From positions 1 to 8,543 of the forward strand of contig PXQK01000024.1 in assembly GCA_003022085.1 (NCBI GenBank): a stretch of DNA of 8,543 nucleotides, read 5' to 3'. The translations under genes and the position numbers were made by a program. Below, one piece after another: positions 7,029-8,543 of this stretch. The number at the start of each line of letters is the position of its first letter. Position 1 is the first letter of the stretch. The DNA comes from Halobacteriales archaeon QH_10_65_19 (GTDB taxonomy: Archaea; Halobacteriota; Halobacteria; Halobacteriales; Haloarculaceae). Under the pieces are notes generated by a model. It was given only the letters and a program-made list of their open reading frames with translations. It searched no databases and had not been told where the DNA came from.

Positions 7029-7035
7029 TTCAAAA
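7029..7035 (+). promoter_or_regulatory. Candidate TATA element for mvaD
   Basis: TTCAAAA is centred 36 bases before the mvaD ATG. With the usual archaeal spacing, transcription would start near 7057-7060 and leave a leader of about ten bases. No SD is visible before mvaD (the leader reads TTCCACCTCAGT), consistent with a very short leader. The same heptamer lies before nuoJ1. Confidence 0.4.
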
Positions 7036-7067
7036 CAGCCAAGTACAGGGGCCGGTTCCACCTCAGT

Positions 7068-8048
7068 ATGAAGGCGACGGCGAAGGCCCACCCCATCCAG
7101 GGGCTGGTCAAGTACCACGGGATGCGCGACGAGGAGCTCCGCATGCCGTACCACGACTCGATCAGCGTCTGCACCGCGCCGAGCCACACACGGACCACCG
7201 CCGCGTTCGAACCGGACCGCGACGACGACCGCTACGTGATCGACGGCGAACCCGTCGAGGGCCGCGGCGCCGAACGGATCGAACAGGTCGTCGATCACGT
7301 CCGCGACCTGGCGAGGATCGACCACCGCGTAAGGCTGGTCTCGGAGAACTCCTTCCCGACGAACATCGGCTTTGGCTCCTCTGCGTCGGGCTTCGCTGCC
7401 GCCGCCGTAGCACTGGCAGAGGCTGCCGGCCTCGACCGCTCACACCCGGAGCTCTCAGCGATCGCCCGCCGCGGTTCGGCCTCGGCCGCCCGCGCAGTAA
7501 CCGGCGCGTACTCCCACCTCCGGGCCGGGCTGAACGACGCCGACTGCCGTTCGGAGCGCATCGCCGTTCCCGACAGTCTGGAGTCGGACCTGCGGATCGT
7601 CGCCGGCATGATCCCGTCGTACAAGGAGACCGAGCAGGCCCACGCAGAGGCCGCCGACAGCCACATGTTCGAGTCCCGAATGGCACACATCCACGGCCAG
7701 ATCGCGGAGATGCGGGACGCGCTCCAGACCGGGGCGTTCGGTCGGGTTTTCGAGACGGCCGAACACGACTCGCTCTCGCTCGCGGCCGCGACGATGACTG
7801 GGCCCGCCGGCTGGGTGTACTGGCAACCCCGGACGATCGAGATCTTCAACGCCGTCCGCGACCTCCGGAGCGAGGGGGAGATACCGGTCTACTTCTCGGT
7901 CGACACTGGCGCCAGCGTCTACGTCAACACGACCGCCGAGCACGCAGACCGCGTCGAGACCGTCGTCGCCGACTGCGGCGTCGACACCCGCGTCTGGGAT
8001 GTCGGGGGCCCCGCCCGCGTGCTCGATGGGAGCGAGGCACTGTTCTAG
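7068..8048 (+). CDS. mvaD: Phosphomevalonate decarboxylase (GHMP family, MvaD-like)
   Basis: This 326-residue soluble protein belongs to the mevalonate (di)phosphate decarboxylase branch of the GHMP superfamily. Visible landmarks are AKAHPIQGLVKYHGMRDEELRMPYHDSISV at the N-terminus (the substrate and fold region; key residues Lys15, Tyr16, Gly18, Arg20, Asp21), the glycine/serine-rich phosphate loop PTNIGFGSSASGFAAAAVAL (98-115 region), RRGSASAARAVTGAYSH (134-150), and the putative catalytic Asp279 in YFSVDTGASVYV, matching the conserved Asp of DAGPN-type enzymes. In haloarchaea the characterised homologue (Haloferax volcanii) decarboxylates mevalonate 5-phosphate to isopentenyl phosphate, which isopentenyl phosphate kinase then converts to IPP. 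I infer the same reaction; diphosphomevalonate as substrate cannot be excluded. The product feeds archaeol lipids, carotenoids and the menaquinone tail. It appears to be its own transcription unit, separated from nuoN by 162 bases and convergent with the next gene. Confidence 0.88.
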   Translation: MKATAKAHPIQGLVKYHGMRDEELRMPYHDSISVCTAPSHTRTTAAFEPDRDDDRYVIDGEPVEGRGAERIEQVVDHVRDLARIDHRVRLVSENSFPTNIGFGSSASGFAAAAVALAEAAGLDRSHPELSAIARRGSASAARAVTGAYSHLRAGLNDADCRSERIAVPDSLESDLRIVAGMIPSYKETEQAHAEAADSHMFESRMAHIHGQIAEMRDALQTGAFGRVFETAEHDSLSLAAATMTGPAGWVYWQPRTIEIFNAVRDLRSEGEIPVYFSVDTGASVYVNTTAEHADRVETVVADCGVDTRVWDVGGPARVLDGSEALF

Positions 8049-8078
8049 TTCCGCCGAGACCCTCTCGTAGGGCTGTTG

Positions 8079-8288
8079 TCAGTCGGTCCGGCTCCCCACC
8101 GACCCGAGGTCGCCGTCACGGAGCCACTCGCTGCGGTAGAGAACGGCAGTGATGACACCACCCGCCAGGAAAGAGAGCACACCCGCTGTCAGGCTCGTCG
8201 GGTCCGGGACAAATAACGTCCCGAGAACGATCCCACACGAGAGACCCACCCACATGCAGACAAACTGTCGTACCGACTGACCGACCAT
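8079..8288 (-). CDS. Small two-helix membrane protein, unrecognised
   Basis: A 69-residue frame starts at ATG 8286-8288 and ends at TGA 8079-8081. It has two hydrophobic segments, near residues 9-27 (contains CMWVGLSCGIVLG) and 32-51 (GVLSFLAGGVITAVLY), separated by a short FVPDPTS turn. Its polar, mostly acidic C-terminal tail (SEWLRDGDLGSVGS) suggests a hairpin with both ends on the same side of the membrane. I recognise no family. A TATA-like sequence lies at the right distance for a leaderless message, which strengthens the call; there is no SD. It converges on mvaD with a 30-base gap that holds only a four-pair CCCT/AGGG hairpin. Nothing in the sequence indicates its function. Confidence 0.65.
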   Translation of the reverse strand: MVGQSVRQFVCMWVGLSCGIVLGTLFVPDPTSLTAGVLSFLAGGVITAVLYRSEWLRDGDLGSVGSRTD

Positions 8289-8307
8289 GTCCGGGTTTTC
8301 CGACGGG

Positions 8308-8337
8308 GTATACTTTACAGTTCGCCTGTCGTTATAC
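8308..8337. repeat. Imperfect dyad overlapping the 8288 promoter
   Basis: GTATA (8308-8312) and TATAC (8333-8337) form outer arms, and ACAG (8317-8320) and CTGT (8326-8329) form inner arms around TTCGC, the two pairs sharing a centre to within half a base. The dyad covers the TATA box of the small membrane protein gene, so it could be an operator for a dimeric regulator, or two tandem TATA-like elements. Confidence 0.35.
8309..8317 (-). promoter_or_regulatory. TATA box for the small membrane protein gene
   Basis: On the - strand the sequence reads TAAAGTATA, 21-29 bases before the ATG at 8288. This is the spacing expected when transcription begins at or next to the start codon, the common haloarchaeal leaderless arrangement. 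Confidence 0.5.
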
Positions 8338-8436
8338 GCGGAGCAGGCGCAATACCACGGCCTTGACGACGCAACGGCTGATGATGTTTTTTGTTCTCCC
8401 TGTAATCGTCTTCGAGCAACTCACTGATAGGGAAAG

Positions 8437-8543
8437 ATGGAAGTCTGTACCGATGGCAGGACGGCGAACTGCCAGAAAGCCCTCAGCGTGCTCGCGGCCG
8501 CTGAGCGGCCCCTATCCGAGCGCTGCGGGGCTGGAAGCGACGG
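8437..8543 (+). other. Uncertain open frame running off the right edge
   Basis: An ATG at 8437 opens a frame that stays open to the window end (35 complete codons). Its translation is unusually cysteine-rich (three Cys) and basic for a haloarchaeon, and two other frames over the same bases are also open, so this could be structured non-coding DNA rather than a gene. There is no SD and no convincing TATA box at the expected place. A GC-rich hairpin (8482-8505) lies inside it. No family is recognised. Confidence 0.2.
8482..8505. repeat. GC-rich hairpin near the right edge
   Basis: CTCAGCG (8482-8488) and CGCTGAG (8499-8505) are perfect seven-base inverted repeats around a ten-base loop. An alternative small palindrome GCCGCT-G-AGCGGC overlaps the right arm, and AGCCC (8478-8482) can pair with GGGCT (8528-8532) further out. 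The nesting resembles a mobile or extragenic palindromic element, but no second copy is present in this window. Confidence 0.4.

Noticed and set aside
8379..8427. Possible C/D box guide RNA (TGATGA at 8379-8384, CTGA at 8424-8427)
   Set aside because: The C box lacks the preceding purine, no internal C'/D' boxes or terminal stem are visible, and these short motifs are common by chance.
8335..8511. A 59-codon open stretch on the - strand near the right edge
   Set aside because: It has no ATG, only an internal GTG that would give a 28-residue product, no SD, and no recognisable family.
1..8543. CRISPR arrays, tRNA or rRNA genes, insertion sequence ends
   Set aside because: No regularly spaced direct repeats, no cloverleaf-like or rRNA-like stretch, and no transposase frame with terminal repeats were seen.

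Overview
The window is chromosomal DNA from a halophilic archaeon (class Halobacteria). It has high GC content with strong G/C preference at third codon positions, acidic soluble proteins and tails, Shine-Dalgarno (SD) sites matching an archaeal GGAGGTGATCC, and A/T-rich TATA-like elements about 25-35 bases before genes that lack an SD. The genes are haloarchaeal versions of respiratory complex I subunits and of a mevalonate-pathway decarboxylase. No genus can be named from this sequence alone.

Layout: the left edge (2-640) holds the C-terminal end of an unrecognised gene on the + strand, running tail to tail into an unrecognised multi-spanning membrane protein on the - strand. A 186-base divergent intergenic region (641-826) follows, with a nested imperfect inverted repeat and a candidate promoter. 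From 827 to 6905 is one compact six-gene operon, nuoJ1-nuoJ2-nuoK-nuoL-nuoM-nuoN, encoding most of the proton-pumping membrane arm of complex I. Gene junctions overlap or touch (ATGA, TGATG, one-base gap, TAG-ATG, GTGA), and every gene after the first has an SD about 5-7 bases before its start. A 162-base spacer then leads to a separately promoted GHMP-family gene, most likely the haloarchaeal phosphomevalonate decarboxylase (mvaD, 7068-8048), which makes the precursor of archaeal isoprenoid lipids and quinone tails. It faces a tiny two-helix membrane protein gene on the - strand (8079-8288) with a well-placed TATA box. The last 255 bases hold no firm gene, but contain a dyad around that promoter, an A/T-richer stretch and a GC-rich hairpin inside an uncertain open frame that runs off the edge.

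Functionally, NuoL, NuoM and NuoN are the three antiporter-like pumping subunits and keep their key glutamate and lysines. NuoK and the two-piece NuoJ supply the linking membrane module. In haloarchaea this complex lacks the NADH-oxidising NuoEFG module, so the electron donor is probably not NADH. I see no clearly new biological system. The most notable points are that the membrane-arm genes start here with what looks like their own promoter and no nuoI directly upstream, that NuoJ is split into two genes, and that the two edges contain unrecognised small membrane proteins and an unexplained structured non-coding block.
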